64,000 bases of DNA. Source: Flavobacteriales bacterium (GTDB lineage: Bacteria > Bacteroidota > Bacteroidia > Flavobacteriales_F > PHOS-HE28). Position 1 is the first letter of the stretch. The number at the start of each line of letters is the position of its first letter. Positions 41,324-51,281 of this stretch are shown here, piece by piece. A program made the position numbers and the translations under genes. The stretch is taken from positions 62,001 to 126,000 of the forward strand of contig JAEUSY010000041.1 of the NCBI GenBank assembly GCA_016788295.1. The letters are read 5' to 3'. Under the pieces are notes generated by a model that worked only from the letters and a program-made list of their open reading frames with translations, searched no databases and was not told the DNA's origin.

Positions 41324-43210
41324 ATGCGCACCGGTCCGCTGTCCGTATTGCTGCTCCGCTTGGGCGCGGTGGGTGCCGTGTATACGTTGCTTCGGCTGCT
41401 GTTCTGGCTCTACAACCGCGATCTCTTCCCCACCCCGCCCACATCGGCCTTCATCGGGGGCTTGCGGTTCGATGCTTCGGCCATTGCCTGGCTGCACCTG
41501 CCATGGGTATTGTTGGTGTTCCTGGTGCCACGTCCTGGGCGCACCATGGCGCGCTTTCAATTCGGCCTCTTCCTGTTGATCAACGCTTTGGCGCTCTTCT
41601 TCAATTGCGTGGACCTTGGCTATTTCGCCTTCAGCCTCAAACGCAGCACGGCCGACTTCCTGCAGATCCTGACCACCGGTGGTGACACGGCCACCCTGGC
41701 CCCTGCCTTCCTTCGCGACTATTGGCACATCGGGCTCATCTACATCGGTTGCCTGGCCCTGCTGGCCTGGGCCTACCCGCGCATCGGTCGGCTCGATGCC
41801 AAGGTCCAACTACGTTGGCCATGGCAGATCGGTTGGCGGGCTGTTGCCTTGGCACTCCTCGTGCTCGCATCGCGCGGGGGCTTCCAATTGATCCCCCTAC
41901 AGGTCTTGGACGCCGCGCAATACGGTGGCGCATCGTACCTGCCAGTGGTGCTTAATACCCCGTTCACCATACTGACCACACTGGGCAAACCCACGTTGGC
42001 CGAACGACACTACATGCAGCCCGCAGAGGCCGATATCCTGTGGCCGGTCGTGCAGCAGCACGCGTTCCCCAGCGACAAGATCAACACCCATTACACGTTC
42101 CGCGAAAGCCAGAGACCCAACGTGGTGGTCATCATTCTTGAGAGCTTCTCGGCACTGTATTCCGCGCGGCTTTCCGGCGGCGAAGGCTACATGCCCTTCC
42201 TTGATTCCCTCATGGGCCAGGGGTTGTGCTTCACCAATGCCTACGCGAACGGTCGCCGCAGCATCGATGGCATCCCCGCCATCGTGGCCAGCATGCCGCA
42301 GTGGATGGACGAGGCCTTCATCACATCGCCTTACGCCAGCTTGCCCTTCACCTCGCTGGCCAGCATCCTTGGCAAAGAAGGATACTCCACCAGTTTCTAC
42401 CACGGTGGGCGCAATGGCACCATGGGCTTCGATGCATTCGCCAAGAGCGCCGGCTTCCAACGCTATGAGGGCCTGAACGAATACGATAACGGCGAAGCGG
42501 ATTTCGATGGGCACTGGGGCGTGCGCGACCGGCCCTTCCTGCAGTTCCACGCACATCGGTTGGCCAAGGAACAGCAACCCTTCCTCAGCACGGTGTTCAC
42601 GCTGAGCAGCCACCATCCCTATGCCCTTCCGCCCGATGAGGCCGCACGCTTTGCCGGGGGCACACAGCCCATTCAACCTACACTGCGCTACGCCGATGAT
42701 GCGCTACGCCAGTATTTCGCCACGGTGCGCACCATGCCCTGGTACAACAACACGCTATTCGTGATCACCGCCGACCATACCGCCGATCTGGAACGTACCG
42801 GTGCACAAGGCAATAGGCCGATCGATTACTGGGTCCCGTTGGTCTACTTCAGTCCGCAGTTGATACAGCCCCGCACCGAAGAGCGCGTAACGCAGCATGT
42901 GGACATCGTACCCACGGTGCTCGACCTCATCGGATACGACGCGCCGTTCTTCGCGTTCGGGCACAGCGCGCTGCGAGCTGCGTCACCTCCCTATGCCATC
43001 TGGACCAACAACAGTTTGTACAGCATCACCAGTGCCTACCGCCAGTTGCAATTCGATGGGGAGCACATCATCGGCACGACCGAATTGGCGAACGACACAA
43101 TTGCTGGACCGGAACACACGGCTTACCTGGAGGCCCACTTGAAAGCCGCCATCCAGCAGTTCAATGACCGTATGATGAACGCCTCGCTCACCATCCCTTC
43201 CGCGCCATGA
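41324..43210 (+). CDS. LtaS-family sulfatase-fold phosphoglycerol transferase
   Basis: A 628-residue protein with about five N-terminal membrane helices (to ~residue 200) and an extracytoplasmic alkaline phosphatase/sulfatase domain: VVVIILESFSALYS (metal-ligand Glu), AYANGRRSIDGIPAIVA with the candidate nucleophile Ser, SSHHPYALP and FVITADHTADLE (metal Asp/His). LtaS-like enzymes transfer glycerophosphate or phosphoethanolamine onto envelope glycolipids or glycans. Overlaps the lipid kinase gene by ATGA, consistent with a shared lipid headgroup pathway. Confidence 0.88.
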   Translation: MRTGPLSVLLLRLGAVGAVYTLLRLLFWLYNRDLFPTPPTSAFIGGLRFDASAIAWLHLPWVLLVFLVPRPGRTMARFQFGLFLLINALALFFNCVDLGYFAFSLKRSTADFLQILTTGGDTATLAPAFLRDYWHIGLIYIGCLALLAWAYPRIGRLDAKVQLRWPWQIGWRAVALALLVLASRGGFQLIPLQVLDAAQYGGASYLPVVLNTPFTILTTLGKPTLAERHYMQPAEADILWPVVQQHAFPSDKINTHYTFRESQRPNVVVIILESFSALYSARLSGGEGYMPFLDSLMGQGLCFTNAYANGRRSIDGIPAIVASMPQWMDEAFITSPYASLPFTSLASILGKEGYSTSFYHGGRNGTMGFDAFAKSAGFQRYEGLNEYDNGEADFDGHWGVRDRPFLQFHAHRLAKEQQPFLSTVFTLSSHHPYALPPDEAARFAGGTQPIQPTLRYADDALRQYFATVRTMPWYNNTLFVITADHTADLERTGAQGNRPIDYWVPLVYFSPQLIQPRTEERVTQHVDIVPTVLDLIGYDAPFFAFGHSALRAASPPYAIWTNNSLYSITSAYRQLQFDGEHIIGTTELANDTIAGPEHTAYLEAHLKAAIQQFNDRMMNASLTIPSAP

Positions 43211-44088
43211 AAGCGATGGTGATCTACAACCCGCGTTCGGGGAAAAAGCAGGCACCGCGCATCGGGGCGATCGCGGCCCGCATGGAAAAAGCGCTGAACA
43301 TACAGTTGGACGTGCGCGCCATTGAAGGACCTGGCCATGGCACCGAACTCGCCAAGGAAGCCGTCGCCAATGGCTACGACCGCGTGATCAGCGTGGGCGG
43401 CGATGGTACCAACAATGCGATCGCGCAAGGACTTCTGGGGTCGCAGGTGCCCATGGGCATTGTGGCGATGGGCAGTGGCAACGGCTATGCGCGCTCCATT
43501 GGCCTGCCGCTGGAGCCCGAAGCGGCGCTGCGCCATGCACTAACGGCACCGGCGCGTGCCATGGACGTGTGCTACCTTAACGACCATCTCTTCCTCGGAA
43601 CGGCAGGCATCGGATTCGATGCGCGCGTGGCCGACCGCTTCGATCGGAGCAGCACACGTGGCATGTTCACCTATGCACGCATCATTGTGCAGGAGATCTT
43701 CGGCGCACCGCCCATGCCTGTTGAAGTTTTGTCGGCTGGACGAACCCTCAGGGAGAACGTGCTGATGTTGGTATTCTGTAACACCCGTGAGTTCGGCAAC
43801 GGTGCCGACATCAGTCCCGGCAGCAGACCGGATGATGGGCTCGCCGAACTGCGCGTGGTGCGCAAACCGCCCTTCGTGCCACTGATCAAGGCCTTCTACG
43901 ACATCTACACCCACCGCGCCGACCGCAATCCCTACCTCACGAACATACAGGCCACAGAGGCCACCGTGAGGCAAGGCGGCACCATGGCACACTTGGATGG
44001 CGAACCGCTGGAAGTGGGGCATGAGGTGCGCTTCCGGTTGGAGCCTGCGGCGCTCATGGTCGTGGCACCACGTTCATCCGCCCGTTAA
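43207..44088 (+). CDS. diacylglycerol kinase-family lipid kinase
   Basis: A 293-residue cytoplasmic kinase. N-terminal YNPRSGKKQ (substrate loop), GGDGTNNAIAQG (~64-75, nucleotide site) and MGSGNGYARSIGLP (~89-102) define the DagK/YegS family; the C-terminal half has TAGIGFDARVADRFD and GTMAHLDGEPLEVG. In operon with the LtaS-like gene, which generates diacylglycerol when lipid headgroups are removed, so recycling diacylglycerol to phosphatidate is a sensible role. Confidence 0.9.
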   Translation: MKAMVIYNPRSGKKQAPRIGAIAARMEKALNIQLDVRAIEGPGHGTELAKEAVANGYDRVISVGGDGTNNAIAQGLLGSQVPMGIVAMGSGNGYARSIGLPLEPEAALRHALTAPARAMDVCYLNDHLFLGTAGIGFDARVADRFDRSSTRGMFTYARIIVQEIFGAPPMPVEVLSAGRTLRENVLMLVFCNTREFGNGADISPGSRPDDGLAELRVVRKPPFVPLIKAFYDIYTHRADRNPYLTNIQATEATVRQGGTMAHLDGEPLEVGHEVRFRLEPAALMVVAPRSSAR

Positions 44089-44097
44089 TTTGCCCCC

Positions 44098-45360
44098 ATG
44101 TCACGCTTGCTGATCAAGAACGCAAAGGCACTGGTGGGCACCCATGCACCGGGTGTGGCAATTGCGCGCGGTGCGGAAATGGCCCGAATGCCGCAGGTAG
44201 GCAATGGTTGGTTGCTGGTCGAGAACGGCCGGATCGCAGCGCTGGGCGGCATGGAAACGCTTCCAGCGATCGGCAGCGACGTAACAGTGATCGATGCCAC
44301 CGGCCGCTACGTGCTGCCCGGATGGTGCGACCCACACACCCACACGGTGTTCGCAGCGCCACGCGAAGAGGAGTTCGTGGACAAGATCAATGGGCTCAGC
44401 TATCAGGAGATCGCTGCGCGCGGTGGCGGCATTCTGAACAGCGCCCGCAAGTTGCGCGAGATGGATGAGGAGGCACTGTACAAGCAGGCCCACCTTCGGT
44501 TGGAAGAGATGATGCGGCAAGGCACCGTGGCCGTGGAGATCAAGAGCGGCTATGGGCTCACCGTGGAAAGCGAATTGAAGATGCTGCGTGTGGCCAAGCG
44601 CCTGAAGGACTCAATGCCGCTGCAGGTGAAGACCACCTTGCTGGCCGCGCACGCCCTGCCACCGGAGTACAAGGAGGACCGAACGGCCTACATCGACCTG
44701 ATCTGCGAAACCCTAATTCCGCAGGTGGCCGCCGAGGGACTCGCCGATTTCGTGGATGTGTTCTGCGAGACCAACTACTTCACCGTGGCCGAAATGGAGC
44801 GCGTGTTGGAGACCGGCCAGCGCCATGACCTGCGCGGCAAGGTGCACGTGAACCAGTTCACCAGCATCGGCGGTGTACAAGCGGCCGTTAAGCACGGTGC
44901 GCTCAGCGTGGACCACTTGGAGGTAATGGCCCCGGAGGATATCGATGCGTTGGTGGGACACGATACCGTCCCTACGCTGCTGCCCTCGTGCTCCTTCTTC
45001 CTCCGCATTCCCTATGGACCGGCGCGCCAACTGATGGAGCGCGGGTTGCCCGTGGCCCTGGCCACCGATCACAACCCGGGCAGCACTCCCAGCGGCAACA
45101 TGAACCTGGTGCTGTCCCTGGCCTGTATCCAATTGCGCATGCTGCCGGAAGAGGCCATTTCAGCAATGACCTTGAACAGCGCTGCGGCGATGGACCTTTC
45201 CGCAGAGCTCGGCAGCCTTACCGTGGGGAAGCGGGCCAGCCTGATCATCACCCGCGAGGTACCTTCGCTCGCGTATCTGCCGTACGCCTTCGGCAGCGAC
45301 CACATCGACACCGTGCTCATTGATGGAACAGTCGTCCGTGCCGGGACCCTCCTGGCCTGA
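44098..45360 (+). CDS. hutI: imidazolonepropionase
   Basis: A 420-residue amidohydrolase for step three of histidine degradation (imidazolone propionate to N-formimino-glutamate). Metal-binding DPHTHTVF (His80, His82), substrate-binding EIKSGYGLTVESELKML, AAHALPPEYKEDR and VALATDHNPGSTPSGNMNL are present; length is normal. The upstream box TAATTTG (44086-44092) lies 5 bases before the ATG. Histidase and urocanase genes are not in the window. Confidence 0.95.
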   Translation: MSRLLIKNAKALVGTHAPGVAIARGAEMARMPQVGNGWLLVENGRIAALGGMETLPAIGSDVTVIDATGRYVLPGWCDPHTHTVFAAPREEEFVDKINGLSYQEIAARGGGILNSARKLREMDEEALYKQAHLRLEEMMRQGTVAVEIKSGYGLTVESELKMLRVAKRLKDSMPLQVKTTLLAAHALPPEYKEDRTAYIDLICETLIPQVAAEGLADFVDVFCETNYFTVAEMERVLETGQRHDLRGKVHVNQFTSIGGVQAAVKHGALSVDHLEVMAPEDIDALVGHDTVPTLLPSCSFFLRIPYGPARQLMERGLPVALATDHNPGSTPSGNMNLVLSLACIQLRMLPEEAISAMTLNSAAAMDLSAELGSLTVGKRASLIITREVPSLAYLPYAFGSDHIDTVLIDGTVVRAGTLLA

Positions 45361-46111
45361 ACCCGGTCAACCCGGTCATCGTCCGCCCCAATTGGAGTTT
45401 GCCATGGGCATTGCCCTGTTCGCGATCATCCTGCTGGTGTTCATGTTGGTGCAGTTCGGCGTCCTGGTGGTCGGCGTGGCCAATACCGATCCCGCCTTTG
45501 CCGACAAGGGATTCTCCTTATCACTATTGCAGGATGCTGCCTTCCGTTCATCCATGGACAACTTCCTGTTGAACGGCGACATGGTGGCCAAGGAGGCTAT
45601 GTGGAGCGGGCTCACTGGTATCGGGCTCATCCTGCTTTCGGTCTTTCTGTGGAAACGACGCCACGCGGCCGACATGCTGGGCCTGCGCCTTCCCGCACTG
45701 AAACAGACGGTGATCTGGGTGGGGATCTTCCTGCTTTTGGCCGGCGCGCTCGAGGTGCTGATGCGTTCAGTGCCCGCCTTCCAGACCGACTTCATGGAAA
45801 AGGTGCTGGGCAGCACAACCAACACCGCAATGCTGGTGATCGGTGTGGGCATTGTGGCGCCGCTCTTCGAGGAATTCCTGCTGCGCGGATTGCTCTTCGG
45901 CACGGCCCGCCATGTGGTGGACGAGCATGCCAGTGTGGCCATCACCGCCGGCGTGTTCACCATTATGCACCTGCAATACGAAGTGTTGGTGATGCTGCTC
46001 ATCCTACCCCTGGGTATTGTGCTGGGTTATGCGCGAGCCCGCACCGGATCCATTCTGGTGCCCATGCTGCTGCACGTCATGAACAACCTGGCCAGCGTGC
46101 TACTGGGGTGA
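45320..46111 (+). CDS. CPBP-family intramembrane glutamic protease
   Basis: About 263 residues; the start is uncertain (ATG 45320 overlaps hutI by 41 bases; ATG 45404 is an alternative just before the first membrane helix). Several membrane helices and the CPBP (CaaX-protease-like) motifs VAPLFEEFLLRGLLFG (Glu-Glu and Arg) and HLQYEVLVMLLILPLG plus VPMLLHVMNN (His ligands) are clear. These are usually proteases or bacteriocin-maturation/immunity-like proteins; role here unknown. Confidence 0.87.
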   Translation: MMEQSSVPGPSWPEPGQPGHRPPQLEFAMGIALFAIILLVFMLVQFGVLVVGVANTDPAFADKGFSLSLLQDAAFRSSMDNFLLNGDMVAKEAMWSGLTGIGLILLSVFLWKRRHAADMLGLRLPALKQTVIWVGIFLLLAGALEVLMRSVPAFQTDFMEKVLGSTTNTAMLVIGVGIVAPLFEEFLLRGLLFGTARHVVDEHASVAITAGVFTIMHLQYEVLVMLLILPLGIVLGYARARTGSILVPMLLHVMNNLASVLLG

Positions 46112-46245
46112 GTTCAATACGGCTTTCCCATACCGTTATCGCAACCGTTCTGCCCTACATCCGGTGCACGGATCCGCCTTCCCCACAAAAGGCGTCTTGA
46201 ATAGTATTCTGGCAAATGGTTCAGCAGGCGAGCGATCGGCGCTGC

Positions 46246-46253
46246 TAGCTTTG
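46246..46253 (+). promoter_or_regulatory. -7 promoter box of ftcD
   Basis: TAGCTTTG is an exact TAnnTTTG, 22 bases before the ATG at 46276; the -33 TTG is only approximate (TTC at 46220). Confidence 0.5.
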
Positions 46254-46275
46254 CCGCCCATTCCAACAGAACAAG

Positions 46276-47937
46276 ATGCAACGCCAACTGATCGAATGCG
46301 TGCCCAACATCAGCGAGGGACGCGACCGTGCCAAGATCGACGCCATCGCGTCCATTGTGGAGACCGTGGAAGGCGTGCGGCTGCTGGACGTGGACCCCGG
46401 AAAGGCCACCAACCGCACAGTGATCACCTTCGTTGGTGAACCCGGTCCGGTCTGCGAAGCAGCATACCGCCTGATCAAGAAGGCACAGGAGCTCATCGAC
46501 ATGCGCGGCCACAAGGGCGAACACCCCCGCTTCGGCGCCACCGACGTGTGCCCCTTGGTGCCCATCAGCGGCATCAGCATGGAGGAATGCGCGGCCTGGG
46601 CGAAGAAGCTCGGCGAACGTGTGGGCAACGAGCTCGGTATCCCCGTGTACCTCTACGAGGCCGCTGCCACCGAAGAGAAACGGAAGAACCTGGCCAACAA
46701 CCGCAGCGGCGAGTACGAAGGCCTGCCGAAGAAACTGAAGGACCCCGCGTGGAAGCCCGACTTCGGTCCGGCCGAATTCAACGATAGCGTGGCCCGAAGC
46801 GGTGCCATGGCCATTGGTGCGCGCAACTTCCTGGTGGCCTACAACGTGAACCTGAACAGCACCAGCACCCGCAGGGCCAACGCCATTGCGTTCGACATCC
46901 GCGAGGCGGGCCGCAAAGTGAAGCAGGCCGATGGCAGTGAGGTGCAGGTGCCCGGCAAGCTCAAGTCGGTGAAGGGCATCGGCTGGTTCATTGAGGAATA
47001 CGGCGTGGCACAGCTCTCGCTGAACCTCACGGATATCACAGTTACGCCCGTGCACATCGCGTTCGATGAGGCCTGCAAGGCAGCAGAGGCACGCGGCATC
47101 CGAGTGACCGGCAGCGAACTGGTGGGCCTCATTCCCAAACAGGCCCTACTGGATGCGGCCGACTTCTACCTACAGCGCCAGCAACGCAGCTTGGGCATAT
47201 CGGAGCGCGAGAAGATCAAGATCGCCGTGAAGTCCCTCGGGCTCGATGACCTTGGTCCTTTCGACCCGCAGAAAAAGGTGATCGAATACATGCTGGAGGA
47301 CGCCAACAGCGAGCGCCTTGTGCGCATGGACCTGAAGCGGTTCAGCGAAGAGACCGCTGGCGAAAGCCCTGCGCCGGGAGGAGGCAGCGTGGCCGCCTAT
47401 GTGGGTGCGTTGGGCGTTTCACTCGGCACCATGGTGGCCAACCTCAGCGCCCACAAGCGCGGTTGGGACGACCGATGGGAAGAGTTCAGCCAGTGGGCCG
47501 AACGTGGTGAGAAGTTGCGCAACGAACTGCTGTTCCTGGTGGACGAGGACACGCGTGCCTTCGACCGTATCATGGCCGCCATGGGCCTGCCCAAGGGTAG
47601 CGACGAGGAGAAGGCCGCCCGCAAAGCAGCCATCACCGAGGCCACCAAGGGGGCCATCAAAACGCCATTGCGCACCATGCAGGTGTGCGTGGAGAGCATG
47701 GACCTGATGAAGGCCATGGCCAACATCGGCCTGCAAGCCAGTGTGAGCGATGCCGGTGTGGGTGCCCTGTGCGCACGTACCGGGGCCGTCGGCGGCTACC
47801 TCAATGTGCGGATCAACTGCGCTGGACTGGACGATGCGGCCTTCAAGGAAAAGGTGCTGAAAGAAGCAGAAACACTAAAGGCCAAGGCAGAAGCGCTGGA
47901 GGCCGAAGTGATGGCGCTGACGCTGGCGAAGGTGTAG
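46276..47937 (+). CDS. ftcD: bifunctional glutamate formimidoyltransferase / formiminotetrahydrofolate cyclodeaminase
   Basis: A 553-residue fusion. The N-terminal formiminotransferase (1-~320: LIECVPNISEGRD, KGEHPRFGATDVCPLVPI, RSGAMAIGARNFLVAYNVNL) moves the formimino group from formiminoglutamate to tetrahydrofolate, and the C-terminal cyclodeaminase (~340-553: FSEETAGESPAPGGGSVAAYVGALG, CVESMDLMKAMANIGLQASVSDAG) converts it to methenyl-THF with loss of ammonia. With HutI upstream it completes histidine breakdown to glutamate and one-carbon units. Confidence 0.95.
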   Translation: MQRQLIECVPNISEGRDRAKIDAIASIVETVEGVRLLDVDPGKATNRTVITFVGEPGPVCEAAYRLIKKAQELIDMRGHKGEHPRFGATDVCPLVPISGISMEECAAWAKKLGERVGNELGIPVYLYEAAATEEKRKNLANNRSGEYEGLPKKLKDPAWKPDFGPAEFNDSVARSGAMAIGARNFLVAYNVNLNSTSTRRANAIAFDIREAGRKVKQADGSEVQVPGKLKSVKGIGWFIEEYGVAQLSLNLTDITVTPVHIAFDEACKAAEARGIRVTGSELVGLIPKQALLDAADFYLQRQQRSLGISEREKIKIAVKSLGLDDLGPFDPQKKVIEYMLEDANSERLVRMDLKRFSEETAGESPAPGGGSVAAYVGALGVSLGTMVANLSAHKRGWDDRWEEFSQWAERGEKLRNELLFLVDEDTRAFDRIMAAMGLPKGSDEEKAARKAAITEATKGAIKTPLRTMQVCVESMDLMKAMANIGLQASVSDAGVGALCARTGAVGGYLNVRINCAGLDDAAFKEKVLKEAETLKAKAEALEAEVMALTLAKV

Positions 47938-48091
47938 TACGGCTTCCTGCACGTCCGGGCAGAGCATGCTTTGCCCGGCCCGCGGCACTCCTTATCCAAA
48001 GGGTTGTACACTACCCGTGCCTGATATTGACCGGCCGTGATCACAACACGGCGGCGTACTTGGCCGTATCATTGGAGGGACCGATGCTCCG

Positions 48092-50470
48092 ATGACCGCC
48101 AGGATCAAATTCCGTCAATGGACACGCCGGGTGATGTACTTCTTCCCGATCCAGCTCCTGTTGCTGCATCTGAAGAAGAACCACCTGTTGCTGCTGACCT
48201 GGCTGGTGCTATTTGGTTATGTGACCGAAAGCTTGGGTGTGAAGTACGGCGTACCCAACCTGTTCCTCTATCCGGAATACTTCGGACGGGTCAACTTCCT
48301 GTCGTATGCCATTCTCGGGTTCGCCGTGGGCGGGTTCATCACAGCCTTCAACCTGTACAGTTACACCATGCACGGGTACCGCTTCCCGTTCATCCTCACC
48401 ATCGCGCGGCCATTCCTCAAGTTCAACGTGAACAACGCGGTGATCCCGGTGGTGTTCATTCTGACCTACTTGTGGTGCTCGGCGCGTTTCCAGAGCGCGA
48501 AGGAACTGGTACCCGCACTGGACATCATCGCCAACCTCGCGGGCTTCCTTGTGGGCATTGGGGTCTTCCTGCTCCTGGCCCTTCTATACTTCACGCGCAC
48601 CAACACCGATATCACCAAGCTGCTGGGCAAGGACCCCGAGGACCTCAGGCCCGATGAACCCTTGGTGGACATCATCGGTCCGCAGCACGCCCACGCCCCT
48701 CGCGGTGGATCGGAACGTCGAAAGGCCCTACGTTGGTTGCGCCGACAACAGCGTAGCGAGAAATGGCGTGTGGAGACCTACCTATCGCCCCGCCTGCGCA
48801 TCATGCTGGCCCGCCGCAGCGACCACTACGACCAGGAACTGCTGCGCGATGTGCTCTGGCAGAACCACATCAACGGCAGCATCTTCGAAGTGGTACTGGT
48901 GCTCAGCTTCATTGCCTTGGGTGCATTCAGCGATGTGGGCCTTTTCTTCATACCGGCCGGAGCCAGCGCCTTCCTCCTGTTCACCATGCTGCTCATGCTC
49001 ATCAGTGCCTTGTTCAGTTGGATGCAGGGTTGGACAGGCACCGTGGTGATCGGCACCATTGTGTTGCTGAACTGGATGAGCCACCATACCGAGCGCTTCC
49101 TCTACGACTCGCACGCTTACGGACTGGACTATACCGCAACACCCGCCGTGTACGACAGGGCCACCATTGCCGCCTTGGCCAACGATACGGCCACGGCGCG
49201 CGCAGATGCCGAGCGCTTGGTGGCCACCTTGGAGCAATGGAAAGCCGATAACACGGCCTTGCCTCATGCGGGCGACCGCCCCCCGCTGGTGATCGTGAAC
49301 ACCAGTGGTGGCGGCTTGCGGGCTTTGCTCTGGACCTTCCGTTGCCTGCAAGTGGCGGACAGTATGCTGGGAGGCACGCTCATGGACCGCACGGTGCTGA
49401 TCTCGGGCTCCAGCGGTGGACTGATCGGGGCCACCTACTTCCGCCAATTGTACCTGTTGGCCAACGATACGTTGGACCGCGCGTCACCGGAACGCATCAC
49501 TGAACTCTCCGGCGATATGTTGAACCCGCTCGTGTTCAGCTTCGTGACCAACGACATGTTCATCCGTTACCGCAGCGTGAAATACGGCACCAACCGCTAC
49601 ACGCTCGACCGCGGTGCCACCTTCGAGCAACGTCTAAATGCCAGCACCAACCAGGTATTCAGCGACCTGCGCATTGGTGACCTTGCGCAGGCCGAGCGTG
49701 AGGCCCGCATCCCCATGTTGGTCATCGCGCCCACGTCGATCAACGATGGGCGCCGGTTGGTGATCGCAGCGCAGCCCATGGCCTTCCTCACCAGCATAAG
49801 CCCGCAGGCCAGGAGCAGCATACCCAGCCAGCCGGAGGCCATCGAGTTCCAGCGCTTATTCTCGGATCAAGGTGCGAAGGACCTGCTCTTGACCACAGCG
49901 CTGCGCATGAACGCCACATTCCCGTACATCACGCCCGTGGTGACCTTGCCCAGCGATCCGCCCATGCGCGTGATGGATGCCGGCGTGCGCGACAACTATG
50001 GCTACCGGGCCACACTGGCCTTTCTCCATACCTACCGCGAATGGATCGCTGCGAACACGGGCGGTGTCGTGCTGCTCCAATTACGCGATACCCAAAAGGA
50101 GCTCGAAGTGCAATCCAGCAGTGCCTCGCTCATTGGGCGGATCACTGATCCGGTGGGCAGCGTGTACGACAATTTCGTTCGTGTGCAGGACCAGGACTAC
50201 GACCTGATGCTGCGTTTGGCGGGCGCAGGGCACGACTTCCCGCTGCATCTGGTGGATATCCAGCTGCGGCACGATGCGGAGGAACAGATCTCGCTGAACT
50301 GGCACCTTACCGCATTGGAACGGCGGCGTGTGCTACGCAGCATTGGATCGGCAACGAACCGCACGGCCTTCGAACGTCTGCAACGGTTGGTCCTGGGCAC
50401 ACCTACCGATCGGAAGATGTCCGGTGAAAACGCACCAGTCCCGGTAACGGGTCCCGCTCCACGGCCGTAA
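48092..50470 (+). CDS. membrane-anchored patatin-like phospholipase
   Basis: A 792-residue protein. The first ~300 residues contain about seven membrane helices. The C-terminal ~450 residues are a patatin hydrolase: oxyanion loop NTSGGGLRALLWTF, nucleophile elbow in VLISGSSGGLIGA (GSSGG, ~residues 439-443) and the second catalytic residue in MDAGVRDNYGY (~628-638). Patatins are lipid acyl hydrolases; the membrane domain would place the active site at the membrane. Its 3' end overlaps the convergent kinase gene by 68 bases. Confidence 0.85.
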   Translation: MTARIKFRQWTRRVMYFFPIQLLLLHLKKNHLLLLTWLVLFGYVTESLGVKYGVPNLFLYPEYFGRVNFLSYAILGFAVGGFITAFNLYSYTMHGYRFPFILTIARPFLKFNVNNAVIPVVFILTYLWCSARFQSAKELVPALDIIANLAGFLVGIGVFLLLALLYFTRTNTDITKLLGKDPEDLRPDEPLVDIIGPQHAHAPRGGSERRKALRWLRRQQRSEKWRVETYLSPRLRIMLARRSDHYDQELLRDVLWQNHINGSIFEVVLVLSFIALGAFSDVGLFFIPAGASAFLLFTMLLMLISALFSWMQGWTGTVVIGTIVLLNWMSHHTERFLYDSHAYGLDYTATPAVYDRATIAALANDTATARADAERLVATLEQWKADNTALPHAGDRPPLVIVNTSGGGLRALLWTFRCLQVADSMLGGTLMDRTVLISGSSGGLIGATYFRQLYLLANDTLDRASPERITELSGDMLNPLVFSFVTNDMFIRYRSVKYGTNRYTLDRGATFEQRLNASTNQVFSDLRIGDLAQAEREARIPMLVIAPTSINDGRRLVIAAQPMAFLTSISPQARSSIPSQPEAIEFQRLFSDQGAKDLLLTTALRMNATFPYITPVVTLPSDPPMRVMDAGVRDNYGYRATLAFLHTYREWIAANTGGVVLLQLRDTQKELEVQSSSASLIGRITDPVGSVYDNFVRVQDQDYDLMLRLAGAGHDFPLHLVDIQLRHDAEEQISLNWHLTALERRRVLRSIGSATNRTAFERLQRLVLGTPTDRKMSGENAPVPVTGPAPRP

Positions 50471-51281
50471 GGGTCATGCCCCGGTCAAGCAGGCAATCGG
50501 CCAGCAATTCGCGGAAGCCCCAGGCCACCGAACCAGTGGCCACCACCGAAGCCCGTTGTTCAGGGGTGAAGAAGGTCACCAGTAGTTCGGCCATGGCATG
50601 GAACCGCGAACGCACTAGGTCGATCACATAGGTCTCGTGCAACAAGGGAGCAAGCAGGGCCGTCCTCGAGGCAAGCGCTCGGGCCGGGAAAGGGGAACGG
50701 TGAACTTCCTGCAGCACATGGTCCAGATCAGGGCCATCAGCACCGAACAGCGCTTCGCTCACGGCCTGCGGCATGCGCCGGTAGAAAGCGTCCTGTAACA
50801 TGGTGCGACCGATATCCGCGCCGCTGCCCTCATCGCCAAGCACCCAGCCCAGCGAAGGCATCGGCCTGAACAATTGTCGGCCGTCGAAGTGTCCGGCGTT
50901 CATGCCGGTGCCCAGGATGAGCACCAGTCCCTGTTCGGTGCCCAGCAGTCCGCGGGCCGCACCAAGCAGGTCCGTTTCAACCTCAACGCGGGCGCTGGGC
51001 CAGATGCCTGCGAGCGCCGATGCCATTCGTGCCTTGCGGTCCGCACTGCCACAACCGGCACCGTACACCAGCACTTCAGGCGCGCGAAAGGCGCCCGGGC
51101 TGCGTTCCATCAGGTATGTTGTAAGGCCTTCCGCGAACAGCGTTGCATCACCGTTCAGCGGATTGAAGCCCGGCAGTGTATCGCCTTTGGCCGGGAACAG
51201 TTCCACCAGATCGGGACCATGCACCACGGCCCATCGCGATGAGCTGCCACCCACTTCGCCGATCACTTGCACAGGCGTCAT
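50403..51281 (-). CDS. BadF/BadG-family ATPase, N-acetylglucosamine kinase-like
   Basis: A 292-residue actin-fold kinase. IGEVGGSSSRWAVV (phosphate 1 loop), LILGTGMNAGHFDG (phosphate 2) and LGWVLGDEGSGADIGR are the BadF/NagK-like signatures. Such kinases in Bacteroidota phosphorylate GlcNAc from cell-wall recycling. TACTTTGC on the - strand (51293-51286) lies 4-5 bases before the ATG. Confidence 0.85.
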   Translation of the reverse strand: MTPVQVIGEVGGSSSRWAVVHGPDLVELFPAKGDTLPGFNPLNGDATLFAEGLTTYLMERSPGAFRAPEVLVYGAGCGSADRKARMASALAGIWPSARVEVETDLLGAARGLLGTEQGLVLILGTGMNAGHFDGRQLFRPMPSLGWVLGDEGSGADIGRTMLQDAFYRRMPQAVSEALFGADGPDLDHVLQEVHRSPFPARALASRTALLAPLLHETYVIDLVRSRFHAMAELLVTFFTPEQRASVVATGSVAWGFRELLADCLLDRGMTLTAVERDPLPGLVRFHRTSSDR

